Shown: positions 9,640-22,567, numbered from the stretch's first letter. The stretch: 64,000 bases of DNA from GCA-2861595 sp035536185 (GCA_035536185.1 DATLOM010000041.1:35199-99198); one strand, 5' to 3'. Notes: generated by a model not told the origin, from the sequence alone. A program made the numbers and translations.

Positions 9640-11808
9640 GTGCGGGTAGTCAGTGCTGGAGAGGAGCCGTCGAGTCATCTGGCCGGCGACAGCGGTCCGT
9701 ACCTAGGCGGCCCCCCTGGCGACGTCCGGCTTCAGGCCGCGCTCCTCGACGCGGTCGGGCAGGCCGTGATGGCCACCGATCCAGCCGGGGTGGTCATCTA
9801 CTGGAACCGGGCGGCTGAGCGGCATTACGGCTGGTCGAGTACCCAGGCCGTTGGCCAAAGAGTAGGCGACCTCATCGCCTCGGAGGAGTCGATTGATCAG
9901 ACCGAGGCCATCCGCGAAGCGGTAGGTCGAGGCGAGACCTGGTCTGGCCAGTACATGGTGACGGATCGTGACGGCCACCGCTTTCCTGTCTACGCGACAA
10001 TAACGCCGGTCTTCGGCGCCGACGGCAGTGTGGTCGCCATCATCGGGGTGTCTACCGACGTCAGCGAGCTGGACGCCGGCAGGGAGGCCCAGTTCGAGGG
10101 TGAGCGCGTTCGGCGAGCGGCCGAGACGCGTTTCGAGATCGGTTTCGAGCAGGCGGCAGTGGGGGCCGTGATCGCTGATCTCGAGGGGTACCCGGTACGG
10201 GTCAATCCGGCGTACTGCACCCTGCTCGGGCGGCCGGCCGACTTGTTGGTAGGGCGCCGGTGGACCGATTCGTACCACCCTGAAGAGGCGCCGCTGCGTC
10301 CAGCGATGATGGCTCGAGTGGCCGCCGGTCACGATACGTACGAGGACGAGCGGCGCTTCCTCCGGCCCGACGGAAGCCTCGTGTGGGGACGTTGCCAGGC
10401 TGTGCTCGTACGGGATGGGGCTGGTGACCCGCTGTACTTCTTCATTCAGGTGCAGGACATCACCGAACGCAAGCTGGCAGAACAGGAGCTGGGCCATCAG
10501 CTGGCCCACGACTCCCTCACCGGCCTGCCGAACCGGACGCTGCTCGCCGACCGTCTGGTGTACGGGCTGGCCGGCGCCCAGCGACGTGACTCCAAGCTCG
10601 GCGTGTTCTTCCTCGACATCGACCACCTCAAGGCGGTCAACGACACCTTCGGCCACGCCTTCGGCGACGCGCTACTACGGCACACGGCCGACCGGATAGC
10701 CGGAGCCATCCGTCCCGGTGACACGGTGGCCCGCTTCAGCGGCGACGAGTTCGTGGTGGTCTGTGACGACGTAGGCGCGGCCGAGGCAGAGGACATCGCC
10801 ACGCGGGTCTTGCATGCACTCGGTGAGCCCTGCGTCGCCGACGGCCACGCGGTTACCGTCTCCGCCAGCATCGGCGTAGTGCTCAGTGACGCCTCGGCCA
10901 CGCCGGGCAGCGTGTTGCAGGACGCGGGTGCGGCCATGAACCGGGCCAAGGAGCGCGGCCGGGGCCGCGTCGAGCTCTTCGACGAGTTACTTCGGGCGAA
11001 GTCGGCCAGCCGCTTGTCCACGACGTTGGAGCTGCGCCAGGCTCTCGAGCAGGACGAGTTCGTCGTCTACTACCAGCCAATCGTCGATGTGGCCACAGGG
11101 GCGGTGGTGAGCGCCGAGGCGCTCCTGCGGTGGCAGCACCCCGACCGCGGAATGGTGTCCCCACTCGATTTCATCCCGCTGGCCGAGGAGAGCGGCCTCA
11201 TCGTCCCGATCGGTGCATGGGTCCTCGATCAGGCTTGTAGGCAGCTGGCCGAATGGCAGCGAAGCCACCCGGACATGTCCGTGGCCGTGAACCTCTCGGT
11301 ACGCCAGGCGTCGGACCCGGGAGTCACCGAGCTCCTCGCCGATGTACTGAAGCGAACGGGAGTGGCTCCAGGCGGCGTATGCCTCGAGTTGACCGAGAGC
11401 CTGCTCATGGACGACGTCGACTACTTCGGAAGGACGCTGGCGCTTCTCAAGACCTTGGGCGTGAGGTTGTCGATCGACGACTTCGGGACCGGGTACTCGT
11501 CGCTCAGCTACCTCAAGCGCTTCCCGTTCGACGCGGTGAAGGTGGACCGCGCCTTCGTCGACGGGTTGGGCACCGATGCGCACGACACTGCCCTGGTGGC
11601 GGCCATCGTGGCCATGGCCGGCGCCCTCGACCTCGGGGTGGTGGCCGAGGGTGTCGAGACGGCGGAGCAGCTCGACCATCTCCGGGCTCTTCACTGCCAG
11701 CGGGCCCAGGGCTTCCACATCGCCAAACCGATGCCGGAGGACGCCATGATCCGGTTCCTGGCCGATTCGGGTAGCCGCCTCGCAGCGGGAACCGGTGCAC
11801 GAGCGTGA
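9640..11808 (+). CDS. PAS-PAS-GGDEF-EAL c-di-GMP turnover protein
   Basis: 722 aa from GTG 9640, preceded by AAGGAG with a 5-nt spacer; ATG 9565 would add 25 basic residues with a poor ribosome site. Two PAS domains (about 35-155 and 165-285) precede a GGDEF domain at 295-455 with active-site motif SGDEF (367-371). An EAL domain at 465-710 has EALLRW from E493, and DDFGTGYSSLSYLK for metal and substrate binding. SGDEF is an accepted variant, so both synthesis and hydrolysis are possible. No membrane segments are visible, so it acts in the cytoplasm. It ends 65 bp before the HAMP kinase. Confidence 0.92.
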   Translation: MRVVSAGEEPSSHLAGDSGPYLGGPPGDVRLQAALLDAVGQAVMATDPAGVVIYWNRAAERHYGWSSTQAVGQRVGDLIASEESIDQTEAIREAVGRGETWSGQYMVTDRDGHRFPVYATITPVFGADGSVVAIIGVSTDVSELDAGREAQFEGERVRRAAETRFEIGFEQAAVGAVIADLEGYPVRVNPAYCTLLGRPADLLVGRRWTDSYHPEEAPLRPAMMARVAAGHDTYEDERRFLRPDGSLVWGRCQAVLVRDGAGDPLYFFIQVQDITERKLAEQELGHQLAHDSLTGLPNRTLLADRLVYGLAGAQRRDSKLGVFFLDIDHLKAVNDTFGHAFGDALLRHTADRIAGAIRPGDTVARFSGDEFVVVCDDVGAAEAEDIATRVLHALGEPCVADGHAVTVSASIGVVLSDASATPGSVLQDAGAAMNRAKERGRGRVELFDELLRAKSASRLSTTLELRQALEQDEFVVYYQPIVDVATGAVVSAEALLRWQHPDRGMVSPLDFIPLAEESGLIVPIGAWVLDQACRQLAEWQRSHPDMSVAVNLSVRQASDPGVTELLADVLKRTGVAPGGVCLELTESLLMDDVDYFGRTLALLKTLGVRLSIDDFGTGYSSLSYLKRFPFDAVKVDRAFVDGLGTDAHDTALVAAIVAMAGALDLGVVAEGVETAEQLDHLRALHCQRAQGFHIAKPMPEDAMIRFLADSGSRLAAGTGARA

Positions 11809-11862
11809 ACAGGCCTGACAGTGCCATTCAGCCGCTCTGGCGACGTTTGACCAGAAATCTCC

Positions 11863-11873
11863 AGGAGGATCCC
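11863..11873 (+). promoter_or_regulatory. Ribosome binding site that sets the HAMP kinase start
   Basis: A perfect AGGAGG at 11863-11868 with a 5-nt spacer precedes ATG 11874. This rules out the longer open frame from 11805, which overlaps the previous gene. Confidence 0.8.
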
Positions 11874-14743
<2,870 letters not shown>

Positions 14744-14747
<4 letters not shown>

Positions 14748-17473
14748 ACACCTCCCGACGCTTCGGTCGGCAGCATGCCGAGGGCGCGCCGGCACAGGTC
14801 TCGGTGCTGGTGGTCGACGACAACGCCTCCAAGCGCCTCGCCATTCAGGCGGTGCTGGCGCCGCTGGGATACTGCGTCGTGGAGGCTGACTCCGGCGAAG
14901 CCGCCTTGCGCTGTGTGATGGACCAGGACTTCGCCGTCATCCTGCTCGACGTCTGCATGCCCCTGATGGACGGGTTCGAGACCGCAGCCCTGATCAGGCT
15001 GCGGCGCCAGTCCGAGATGACGCCGATCATCTTCATAACCGCCTTCGCCAGCGACGAGATCCAGCATGCCGACCGCTACGCCGAGGGCGCCGTCGACTTC
15101 ATGTTGGCCCCGGTCCCGCCGGACGAGCTCCGGGCCAAGGTGTCGGTCTTCGCCAACCTCTTCATCAAGGCGCAGTTGCTGGCCGCCCGCGCCCGGGAGG
15201 TGCAGGCGTCGGCTGACCAGCTGCAGCTGCTGACCGATGCCGCTCCCATCGGCATCTTCCAGACCGACGCGGAGAACCGGTACGTCTACACCAACCCCCG
15301 CTGGTCCGAGGTGACAGGCATATCGGCCGAGGACGCGACCGGGCGACCCTGGGACACCATCATCGACGCCACCCAACGAGCCGAGCTCGGAGCCGAGATG
15401 GGCCGCGAGGCCTCCGACCGGACGGAGCTGAGCCACCGCTTCGAGCTGACGCCATCGGGAATGGCCCCTCGGGTCGTGCTGGTCACCTCGAAGTCCATCC
15501 CCGACGGTGACGGAGGTACCGCCGGCTGGGTGGGCACGTTGGCCGACGTCACCGCCGAGGCGGGGGCCGAGGCGGCGGTGGCCGAGGCGCGTGATGTGGC
15601 CACCGAGGCCTCCCGGCTGAAGTCGGATTTCCTCGCCAACATGAGCCACGAGATCCGCACGCCGATGAACGGCGTCATCGGGATGACAGACCTCCTGCTC
15701 GAGACGAACCTCGACCCGAAACAACGCGACTACGCCCAGACGGTGCGAAACTCCGGCGAGGCCCTCATGGCGATCATCGGCGACATCCTCGACTTCTCCA
15801 AGGTGGAGGCGGGCAAGCTGGAGATCGAGAGCATCGAGTTCAGCGTGCGGACCATCGTCGAAGACATCGTCGACCTGCTGGCCGTCCCCGCCCAGGCCAA
15901 GGGGCTCGAGTTGGTTGCCCTGGTCTCCCGCGAGGTGCCAGCCGCGGTGCGCGGGGACCCGGGCCGGGTGCGCCAGGTCCTGACCAACCTCATCGGGAAC
16001 GCCGTCAAGTTCACCGAGGCCGGAGAGGTGGTCCTGCGGGTCACCGCCGGCGAGGACGCTGAGGTCGGGGTCGTACTGCGGTTCGAGGTGACCGATACGG
16101 GAGACGGCATAGAGGCAGAGAAGCTCCAGCTCGTGTTCCAACCATTCGTCCAGGCCGACACGTCCACGTCGCGCAAGTACGGCGGCACCGGCCTGGGGCT
16201 GGCGATCAGCGGCCAGCTGGTCGCCCTGATGAACGGCGAGTGCGGGGTGTCCAGCCGGATCGGCGAGGGCAGCACCTTCTGGTTCACGATCTGCGTAGGG
16301 GTGGCCACGGCCCGGGGGATGCCGTCCCTCTCGTCGCCGGACCCCGATCTGCTCGGCGTTGCCGTCCTCGTCGTCGACGACGGCGGCGCGCAGCGCGAAG
16401 TGCTCTGCGAGCACCTCGCCAACTGGGGCATGAGCGTGAGGACGGCCGACTCCGCTCCCGCCGCGCTGGCCGCGCTGCGGACGGCGGCCATGGATGGCCA
16501 GGCCTTCGCCGTCGCCCTGGTCGACCTGTCCATGACCGGGATGGACGGCTCGAGCCTCGTGAACGCCATCGTCGACGATCCCGGGGTGATGGCGAGTGCG
16601 GTGGTCATGACGGGCCTGCGCCAGTCCGCCGGCCCGGAGACGGAGGTCCCGGGCGTGTCCGCATCGTTGTCCAAGCCGGTCCACCTCGACGATCTTCACA
16701 AGTGCATGCTCATGGCGGTCGGACCGGTGGTGGACGCCGACGAGCCCGTCTTCGAACCGGTGGTGGCGCTCTCCCGTTCGGTCGACAGCGAGATCGGGGT
16801 GGGACGCCTGCTCCTGGCCGAGGACAACGCCATCAACCAGAAGGTGGCTGTGGACATGTTGTCCAGCGCCGGGTACCTGGTGGACACCGTCCCCGATGGG
16901 GCGGCGGCAGTGCGGGCGGCTGCCGCCTTTTCTTACGACGCCATCTTGATGGACTGCCAGATGCCGGGGCTGAACGGCTACGAGGCCACGGCGGCCATCC
17001 GGCTTCACGAAGCCGCCGGCCGTCACACGCCGATCATCGCCCTCACCGCCGGTGCCCGCCAGGAGGATCGCCAGCGCTGCCTCGCCGCGGGAATGGACCA
17101 CTACCTGTCCAAGCCGGTCAGCAAGGACCTTCTGCTGGCTCTCGTGGCCGACTCGGTCATGAACGGGCCGGCCCTGTCCGAGCTGGTGGACCAGTTCGTC
17201 CAGGAGACCGAGCCCCGCCTGGCCGAGCTCCGGAGCGCCCTCGACGCCGGTGACGCTGCCTCTGTGGGCGCCATCGCCCAGAGCATCAGGACCAGCGGAG
17301 GCCAACTCGGCGGAAGGCGGCTGGCCCTGTCCTGCAGCCGCCTCGAGAGGAAGGCCGCCTCCGGCTGCCTTCCGGACGGCCCCACCGAGCTCCGGGAGGT
17401 CGAGTTCGACTACGAGGAGCTGTGCCGTACGATGACCCAGCACCTGTCGGCGCAGCCGAACAAGCTCGGCTGA
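14744..17473 (+). CDS. Hybrid kinase REC-PAS-HisKA-HATPase-REC-REC with degenerate HPt
   Basis: 909 aa from GTG 14744, overlapping the previous stop by 4 bp. Order: receiver 1 (D69 in LLDVCMPLMDG), PAS (about 160-285), HisKA (H302 in NMSHEIRTPMNG), HATPase (about 410-525), receiver 2 (D594 in ALVDLSMTGMDG), receiver 3 (D737 in LMDCQMPGLNGY), then an HPt-like helical bundle at about 808-900. At the HPt phosphorylation site the usual AHxLKG is AQSIRTSG, so Q846 replaces the histidine. The N-terminal receiver suggests input from the HAMP kinase just upstream; output would have to leave through another HPt, such as that of the next protein. Confidence 0.9.
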
Positions 17474-17489
17474 GCCGGCGTCAGGAGGG

Positions 17490-20120
17490 ATGCTTCGCTT
17501 GCACGACGATGAAGGAGCTCGGATCGGAGCGGTGAGAGACTGCGGCATCCTCGACTCGCCGCCCGAGGAGGCCTTCGATCGGATAACCGCCCTGGCGGCG
17601 CGCCTGTTCGACGTCCCGCTCGCCGCCGTCAGCATCGTCGACACCGACCGCATCTGGTTCAAGTCCCACTACGGCCTGCCGGCCATCGCCGAGACTCCCC
17701 GCGAGGGGGGGCTGTGCGGATCGGCGGTCCTGCAGACTGGACCCTGGGTCCTCACCGATGCGACCAACGATGCCGCGGCGGTGGAGAACGCACTCGTCGC
17801 CGGGAGCCCCGGGGTGAGGTTCTACGCCGGTGTGCCCCTCTTCACGCCGGGCGGCCACAACGTCGGCACCCTTTGTGTGATGGGCACCGAGCCGCGGGAG
17901 GTGACTCCAGCCGAGATGGCCCACCTGACGGATCTGGCCTTCCTCGTCATGTACCAGCTCGAAGCTCGACTGCTTACCCGACGAGCCGTGGCCACCGCAA
18001 CTGAAGGGTTCCGGGCGAAAGCCGAGGCACTGGCGATACGAACCGAGTCGGCGAGTGAAGCCGCCCGCGTGCTGGCGGAGACCTTGGCGGCCGACGCGGC
18101 CGCGGCCGCGGAGGCCTTCCGGGTCATGGCCCAGACCTTGGCGGCCGAGACGGAGGCGACCGCGGCGGCGCTCCGGGTGACCGCTGAGACCTTGGCCGCC
18201 CGCACCGCGTCGGCCACCGAGGCCTCGCGGGTGATGGCCGAGACGTTGGCCGCGGAAACGGCCGCTGAGGTGGCGGTGCTCCGGGTGACCGCCGAGACGT
18301 TGGCCGCCCGCACCGCGTCGGCCACCGAAGCGACGCGCGTCACGGCGGAGACGCTCGCGACCAAGACCGCGTCGGCCACCGAAGCGACGCGGGTGATGGC
18401 GGAGACGCTGGCGCTGGAGACGGCTTCGGCCACGGAGGCCTCGCGGGTGACGGCGGAGACGCTCGCGGTGCGAACGAACAACGCCAGGGAAGCGTCGCAG
18501 GTGAGAACCCAGGCATTGACAGCCGAAGTGGCCGAAGCCGTAGAGGCCTCCCAGCACAAGTCGGAGTTCCTGTCCAACATGAGCCACGAGATCCGGACTC
18601 CCATGAATGGCGTGCTCGGCATGACCGAGCTCCTGCAGGCGACGGACCTGAGCTCCGAGCAACGCGAGTACGCAGACGCCATCTACCGTTCGTCCGAGAG
18701 TCTCCTGTCGGTCATCAACGACGTCCTCGACTTCTCCAGGATCGAAGCGGGTCAGGTCGAGCTCGAGATCGCCGACTTCGACGTGCGAGCAGTTGTCGAG
18801 GGCGCAATCGAGGTCCTGGCCGAGCCGGCGCGCGCCAAGGGGCTCGAGCTGATCAGTGAGATCACACCTCACCTGCCGTCGCTGCTGCGGGGAGACGGCG
18901 GGCGAGTTCGCCAGATCTTGATCAACCTCATCGGGAACGCCGTCAAGTTCACGCAGCAGGGCGGGGTGGTCGTGCGCGTCGGTCTGGTCCGCCCATCGGA
19001 GGACACGCGGCAGAAGGTCCTCGTCGAGGTCGTCGATACCGGCATCGGCATCGCCCCCGCCAACCAGGCGAGGGTATTTTCCACTTTCGCTCAGGCCGAC
19101 GCCTCCACGACCCGCGTCTACGGCGGCACGGGTCTGGGATTGGCCATCTCCGAGCAGCTCGTCCAGCTCATGGGCGGCGAGATTGGCGTGTCCAGCGTCG
19201 AGGGATCGGGCAGCACGTTCTGGTTCACCTTCTGTGCCGATCCAGCGGCAGTCGACACCCCGAGCAATAGGTCGGCAGGCGTCGACTCGACCACCATGCC
19301 GACATCGTCATCGGAGGGCATTACAGATGTCGGCCTCGACATCCTCGTCGTGGAGGACAATCCCATCAACCAACAGGTCGCCGTTCGCATGCTCCAGAGC
19401 GAAGGTCACCGTGCCGATGTCGCCGCGAACGGGGAAGAGGCCCTCGACGCCGTGTCCCGCAACCGCTACGCGGCGATACTCATGGACTGCCAGATGCCGA
19501 TCATGGACGGCTACCAGACCACCCGGGCCATCCGGGACCTCCCGGCGCCGCATGGGCAGATTCCGATCATCGCCATGACCGCAGGCGCCAGCCTCGATGA
19601 CCGCGACCGGTGCCTCGCGGCCGGGATGGACGACTACATCTCCAAGCCGATCCGGCGTAGGGACCTGATGGCGGTCGTCACCCGCTCCACGGGTCGAGAA
19701 GGTCCCGCCGGCCGAGACCCCGCTCCCTCGGGAGAGAGGGTCCCCGATCTCCCGGCGACAGGTTCAGCAGCCGCCCTCGATCCCTCGATGATCTTCGACT
19801 TGAAGGTCCTCGACTCGCAAGGAGGGCGCATCTCCCAGCTCGTGCAGTCGTTCCTGGCCCACGTCGCCACCGGCGTCGAGGAACTGCGTGGTGGCGTGGA
19901 GCGGGGGGACGGGCCGCTCGTCGCCAGCATCTGTCATCGGTTGCAGGGCAGCAGCGCGGCATTCGGCGCCTCGAAGATGGCCGATCTGTTCGCTGAGCTC
20001 GAGGGTTCGGTCAGCACGGGCGCCCTCGAACACCCACCTGACATCCTGCGACGGCTGGACGCGGAGCTTGCGCGCATCGAACCCGCGCTCACCGCCGCGT
20101 TCCCGGTCGCCCCTGACTGA
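17490..20120 (+). CDS. Hybrid kinase GAF-(18-aa repeat)10-HisKA-HATPase-REC-HPt
   Basis: 876 aa. An N-terminal GAF domain (about 20-155) starts with the LDSPPEEAFDRITALAARLF motif common in GAF kinases. Residues 178-357 are ten tandem 18-residue units, then HisKA with H366 in NMSHEIRTPMNG, HATPase (GGTGLGLAISEQL), receiver with D666 in LMDCQMPIMDGY, and HPt with H816 in CHRLQGSSAAFG. AGGAGG at 17483 is only one base from ATG 17490; TTG 17499 (10-nt spacing) may be the true start. It is the third of three kinases in one operon and the only one with an intact HPt. Confidence 0.9.
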   Translation: MLRLHDDEGARIGAVRDCGILDSPPEEAFDRITALAARLFDVPLAAVSIVDTDRIWFKSHYGLPAIAETPREGGLCGSAVLQTGPWVLTDATNDAAAVENALVAGSPGVRFYAGVPLFTPGGHNVGTLCVMGTEPREVTPAEMAHLTDLAFLVMYQLEARLLTRRAVATATEGFRAKAEALAIRTESASEAARVLAETLAADAAAAAEAFRVMAQTLAAETEATAAALRVTAETLAARTASATEASRVMAETLAAETAAEVAVLRVTAETLAARTASATEATRVTAETLATKTASATEATRVMAETLALETASATEASRVTAETLAVRTNNAREASQVRTQALTAEVAEAVEASQHKSEFLSNMSHEIRTPMNGVLGMTELLQATDLSSEQREYADAIYRSSESLLSVINDVLDFSRIEAGQVELEIADFDVRAVVEGAIEVLAEPARAKGLELISEITPHLPSLLRGDGGRVRQILINLIGNAVKFTQQGGVVVRVGLVRPSEDTRQKVLVEVVDTGIGIAPANQARVFSTFAQADASTTRVYGGTGLGLAISEQLVQLMGGEIGVSSVEGSGSTFWFTFCADPAAVDTPSNRSAGVDSTTMPTSSSEGITDVGLDILVVEDNPINQQVAVRMLQSEGHRADVAANGEEALDAVSRNRYAAILMDCQMPIMDGYQTTRAIRDLPAPHGQIPIIAMTAGASLDDRDRCLAAGMDDYISKPIRRRDLMAVVTRSTGREGPAGRDPAPSGERVPDLPATGSAAALDPSMIFDLKVLDSQGGRISQLVQSFLAHVATGVEELRGGVERGDGPLVASICHRLQGSSAAFGASKMADLFAELEGSVSTGALEHPPDILRRLDAELARIEPALTAAFPVAPD
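18021..18560 (+). repeat. Ten tandem 54-bp (18-residue) coding repeats
   Basis: Units follow the consensus AETLAxxTASATEAxRVx and run without a break from the end of the GAF domain to the H-box of the kinase at 17490-20120. Units 4, 6, 7 and 8 are most alike. Eighteen residues correspond to five helical turns, so the array should be one long, nearly straight helix or coiled coil. Confidence 0.9.
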
Positions 20121-20217
20121 ACGAGTTGTGGGCGGGCGATCTACAACACAGCGTAAGGCCGCCGTGCCCCCGTGTGGGCTGACCCGGTAGAGGCGTGCTT
20201 CGCCGTTCACGCCGAAC

Positions 20218-20246
20218 AGGCTCGCCGCGCTGAGCGCGGCGAGCCT
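20218..20246. terminator. Bidirectional hairpin between convergent genes
   Basis: A perfect 13-bp stem (AGGCTCGCCGCGC at 20218-20230 with its complement at 20234-20246) closes a 3-nt loop, about 100 bp after the kinase stop and 49 bp from the end of the WxL-like gene on the other strand. There is no clear U-tract. Confidence 0.55.
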
Positions 20247-20294
20247 CGGTTCGGCTATTTGTGGGGTTGAGCCCGATCCGGGCGACTCTGGGTC

Positions 20295-20810
20295 TCAGAC
20301 GAGTGACGTGGTCACTGTGCCGGAGTAGGCGCCGGCGAGGGCACCGGCCGGCATGCTGACGTCGAGGGTCGGGTTCCACGAGGCGGTGTTGTTGCCGGAC
20401 ACCGCGGTGGCGGTCGCCACGGCGGTCGCGGTCGTCGTGAGCGCCTTCGAGGTGACAGCGGCGACGGTGTTGGTACCGGTCTCGGTCACGGTGCCGTTGG
20501 TGTAGGCCACCCCGTCAGAGACGGACAGGCCCGCACCGGTGAAGGTGGTGGATGCGGCGGACGTCACCCAGCCGGCGGTGCCGCCGCGGGCGTCGTTCAC
20601 GGCAACTGTGCCGAGGGTGCCGGTGATCGTGTTGGCCGCCACTCCCGACGCCTCGTTGGTGAGGGCCGCGGTGGCGCCGACACTGAGGGTGAGATCGCCG
20701 CCGGTGAGGCTGAAGGTTGCGGCGGTGTCGTCGGCGGAAGCCGGCGGAGCTGCACCTACGGCCAAGGTGGCGGCGGTGGCGAGGACGATGAGGGGCTTGC
20801 GGAGGTTCAT
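20295..20810 (-). CDS. Secreted WxL-like surface protein
   Basis: 171 aa with a Sec signal peptide (residues 1-27, cleavage likely after ASA). The mature part is Thr/Ala/Val-rich and predicted beta, with GWVTSA in the middle and SWNPTLDVSMP near the end. It is clearly homologous to the divergent gene at 20998-21525, which carries GWVASV and TWNPTINVAVP. Together with the DUF916-like gene next door this resembles the small WxL proteins of Firmicutes, which bind the cell wall, although the motif here is not a canonical Trp-x-Leu. The function is inferred from this arrangement only. Confidence 0.7.
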   Translation of the reverse strand: MNLRKPLIVLATAATLAVGAAPPASADDTAATFSLTGGDLTLSVGATAALTNEASGVAANTITGTLGTVAVNDARGGTAGWVTSAASTTFTGAGLSVSDGVAYTNGTVTETGTNTVAAVTSKALTTTATAVATATAVSGNNTASWNPTLDVSMPAGALAGAYSGTVTTSLV

Positions 20811-20997
20811 TGGGGGATCCTTTTGGTTGGTGGGGGTCGGTCGACTCCCGTCTGCTCATGGCCACTAACGGTGGCCGGGGCCGGTGTATGTAGCCGCGTT
20901 GAGAGAGCGTTGAGAACAGATCTTGACGGAGCGGGTCGATCAAGGAGGCACGAGGCACCGCACCCGGCGTGTCGAACGACTCAGTCAGGAACCACTC
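20811..20997. promoter_or_regulatory. Divergent promoter region of the two WxL-like genes
   Basis: 187 bp separate the two divergent homologous genes. Ribosome sites can be read at each end (AGGA upstream of 20998; GGATCC-rich leader upstream of 20810). I could not pick convincing -35/-10 pairs. Confidence 0.4.
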
Positions 20998-21525
20998 ATG
21001 AGAAGGTCAATTTCTTTCAGCGCCGCCGCCGCCGCCGCGCTCGCCCTCGGCCTGGCCGCGGCACCAGCATCGGCCGAACCGACGAGCGCGACCGTCTCGG
21101 TCACGGGAGGCGCATTGATCATCACCGTGCCTGCCGACGCAGGAAGCCTCGGCACCCGGGCCAACACGGTCGCCGGTGGGACGATCAGCGGGCCGCTCGG
21201 CCAGGTTCAGGTCAACGACGCTCGCAGTGCTGCCGCCGGCTCGGGCTGGGTCGCCAGCGTTATCTCGACGGCCTTCACTCCGCCATCGGGGCCGGCCATC
21301 GCGGCCAGCGCCGTCGGCTACGACGCCGGAGCGATCGTGAAGGTCGGCACCGCCACCTACACCGCCAACAACCCGCCCAACCTGACCGGCGTCGCCCCGG
21401 CGGTCACCGCCACCGGCATCACGGGCGACAACTCGGCCACCTGGAACCCGACGATCAACGTCGCCGTTCCCGGAGGCATGGCCGCCAACGTCTACTCGGC
21501 GACGATCACCCATTCCGTTGTCTAG
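20998..21525 (+). CDS. Secreted WxL-like surface protein (paralogue)
   Basis: 175 aa from ATG 20998, which starts a textbook signal peptide (MRRSISFSAAAAAALALG, cleavage after ASA); a longer frame from 20923 adds charged residues that would spoil it. The mature beta-rich domain ends SATWNPTINVAVPGG and matches the divergent gene at 20295-20810 along its length. The stop overlaps the TTG start of the DUF916-like gene, so the two are co-translated. This supports a surface complex of a small wall-binding protein and a membrane-anchored partner. Confidence 0.7.
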   Translation: MRRSISFSAAAAAALALGLAAAPASAEPTSATVSVTGGALIITVPADAGSLGTRANTVAGGTISGPLGQVQVNDARSAAAGSGWVASVISTAFTPPSGPAIAASAVGYDAGAIVKVGTATYTANNPPNLTGVAPAVTATGITGDNSATWNPTINVAVPGGMAANVYSATITHSVV

Positions 21526-22567
21526 CCGGACGAGGTTCAGGCGGGCGCCGGGCCACATCCGGCGCCTCGCCCTCATCGTCTTCGCCATCATCGCCGTGGC
21601 AGCAGCAACACCGGGAACGGCCACAGCCCAGGACGGGCCAGGCGGCATCGGCCTCCGGCTGGTCGAGGCTCCCGTCGCGGCCAAGGACGATCCGCGGGCC
21701 CGCATCTACATCGTCGACCACCTCGCCCCCGGCGCCGTCATCGAGAGGGGCGTCGAAATGTCGAACTCCACGTCCTCGAACCACCAGGTCTCCCTTTACC
21801 CGTCCGCCGCCACCATCGAGGACGGCGTCTTCGTCGGCGCCGAAGGCAACACCGCGAACGACCTCTCCAGGTGGACCACCGTCACCCCCGGCACCGTGGA
21901 CATCGCAGCCGGCGACAAACTGACGGCGGTCGTCAGGATCGCCGTCCCCGACGACGCCGCACCCGGCGAGCAATACGGTGTCGTGTGGGCCGAGACAAGA
22001 TCCGACCCCGCGACCGGCGGTGTCACGCAGGTGAGCCGCGTCGGCATCCGCCTGTACGTGTCAGTCGGACCTGGCGGTGCCCCCGCCCCTGACTTCACCG
22101 TGGAAGCCCTCACTCCCGGCCGGTCAGCCCAGGGAGAGCCCATGGTCGCCGCAACCGTCCGCAACACCGGCGGCCGAGCCCTCGACGTCACCGGCACGCT
22201 CATGATGTCCAACGGTCCCGGCGGGCTCAGCGCCGGCCCCTTTCCCGCCGAGCTCAACACCACCCTCGCCGTCGGCGACACCCAGAAGATCACGATCACC
22301 TTGGACGAGCGCCTGCCCGCGGGCCCCTGGGATGCAGTCGTGGCCCTCCAAAGCGGTGTCACGGAACGGCGGGGCCAGGCAACCATCACCTTCCCCGCGG
22401 CAGGCGAAGCCGCCGCCGTCGTGACCTCTACGGATTCGAACCGGGCTTGGCCCTTCATCGGCGGAACTGCGGCGGCGGGCCTGGTCCTCGGCCTCACCGG
22501 CGTGCGTCACGCCCGCAGGGTTCGGCGCCGGCGCATCACCTCACGCCCCGCAGTCTTCCCCGTTTAG
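21518..22567 (+). CDS. DUF916-like membrane-anchored surface protein
   Basis: 349 aa from TTG 21518, overlapping the upstream gene by 8 bp. Signal segment at about 15-40; an immunoglobulin-like domain follows with RIYIVDHLAPGAVIERGVEMSN and VRIAVPDDAAPGEQYGVVW (both quoted in part), which resembles the peptidoglycan-binding domain of WxL-associated DUF916 proteins. A second beta domain covers about 195-300. One transmembrane helix at about 312-332 is followed by an Arg-rich cytoplasmic end (HARRVRRRRI). In Firmicutes such proteins sit in WxL operons and tether WxL proteins. Confidence 0.72.
   Translation: MSSRTRFRRAPGHIRRLALIVFAIIAVAAATPGTATAQDGPGGIGLRLVEAPVAAKDDPRARIYIVDHLAPGAVIERGVEMSNSTSSNHQVSLYPSAATIEDGVFVGAEGNTANDLSRWTTVTPGTVDIAAGDKLTAVVRIAVPDDAAPGEQYGVVWAETRSDPATGGVTQVSRVGIRLYVSVGPGGAPAPDFTVEALTPGRSAQGEPMVAATVRNTGGRALDVTGTLMMSNGPGGLSAGPFPAELNTTLAVGDTQKITITLDERLPAGPWDAVVALQSGVTERRGQATITFPAAGEAAAVVTSTDSNRAWPFIGGTAAAGLVLGLTGVRHARRVRRRRITSRPAVFPV

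Noticed and set aside
18021..18560. Regular 54-bp repeats as a possible CRISPR array
   Set aside because: Repeats are contiguous, without unique spacers, and encode a periodic helix in the frame of a kinase.
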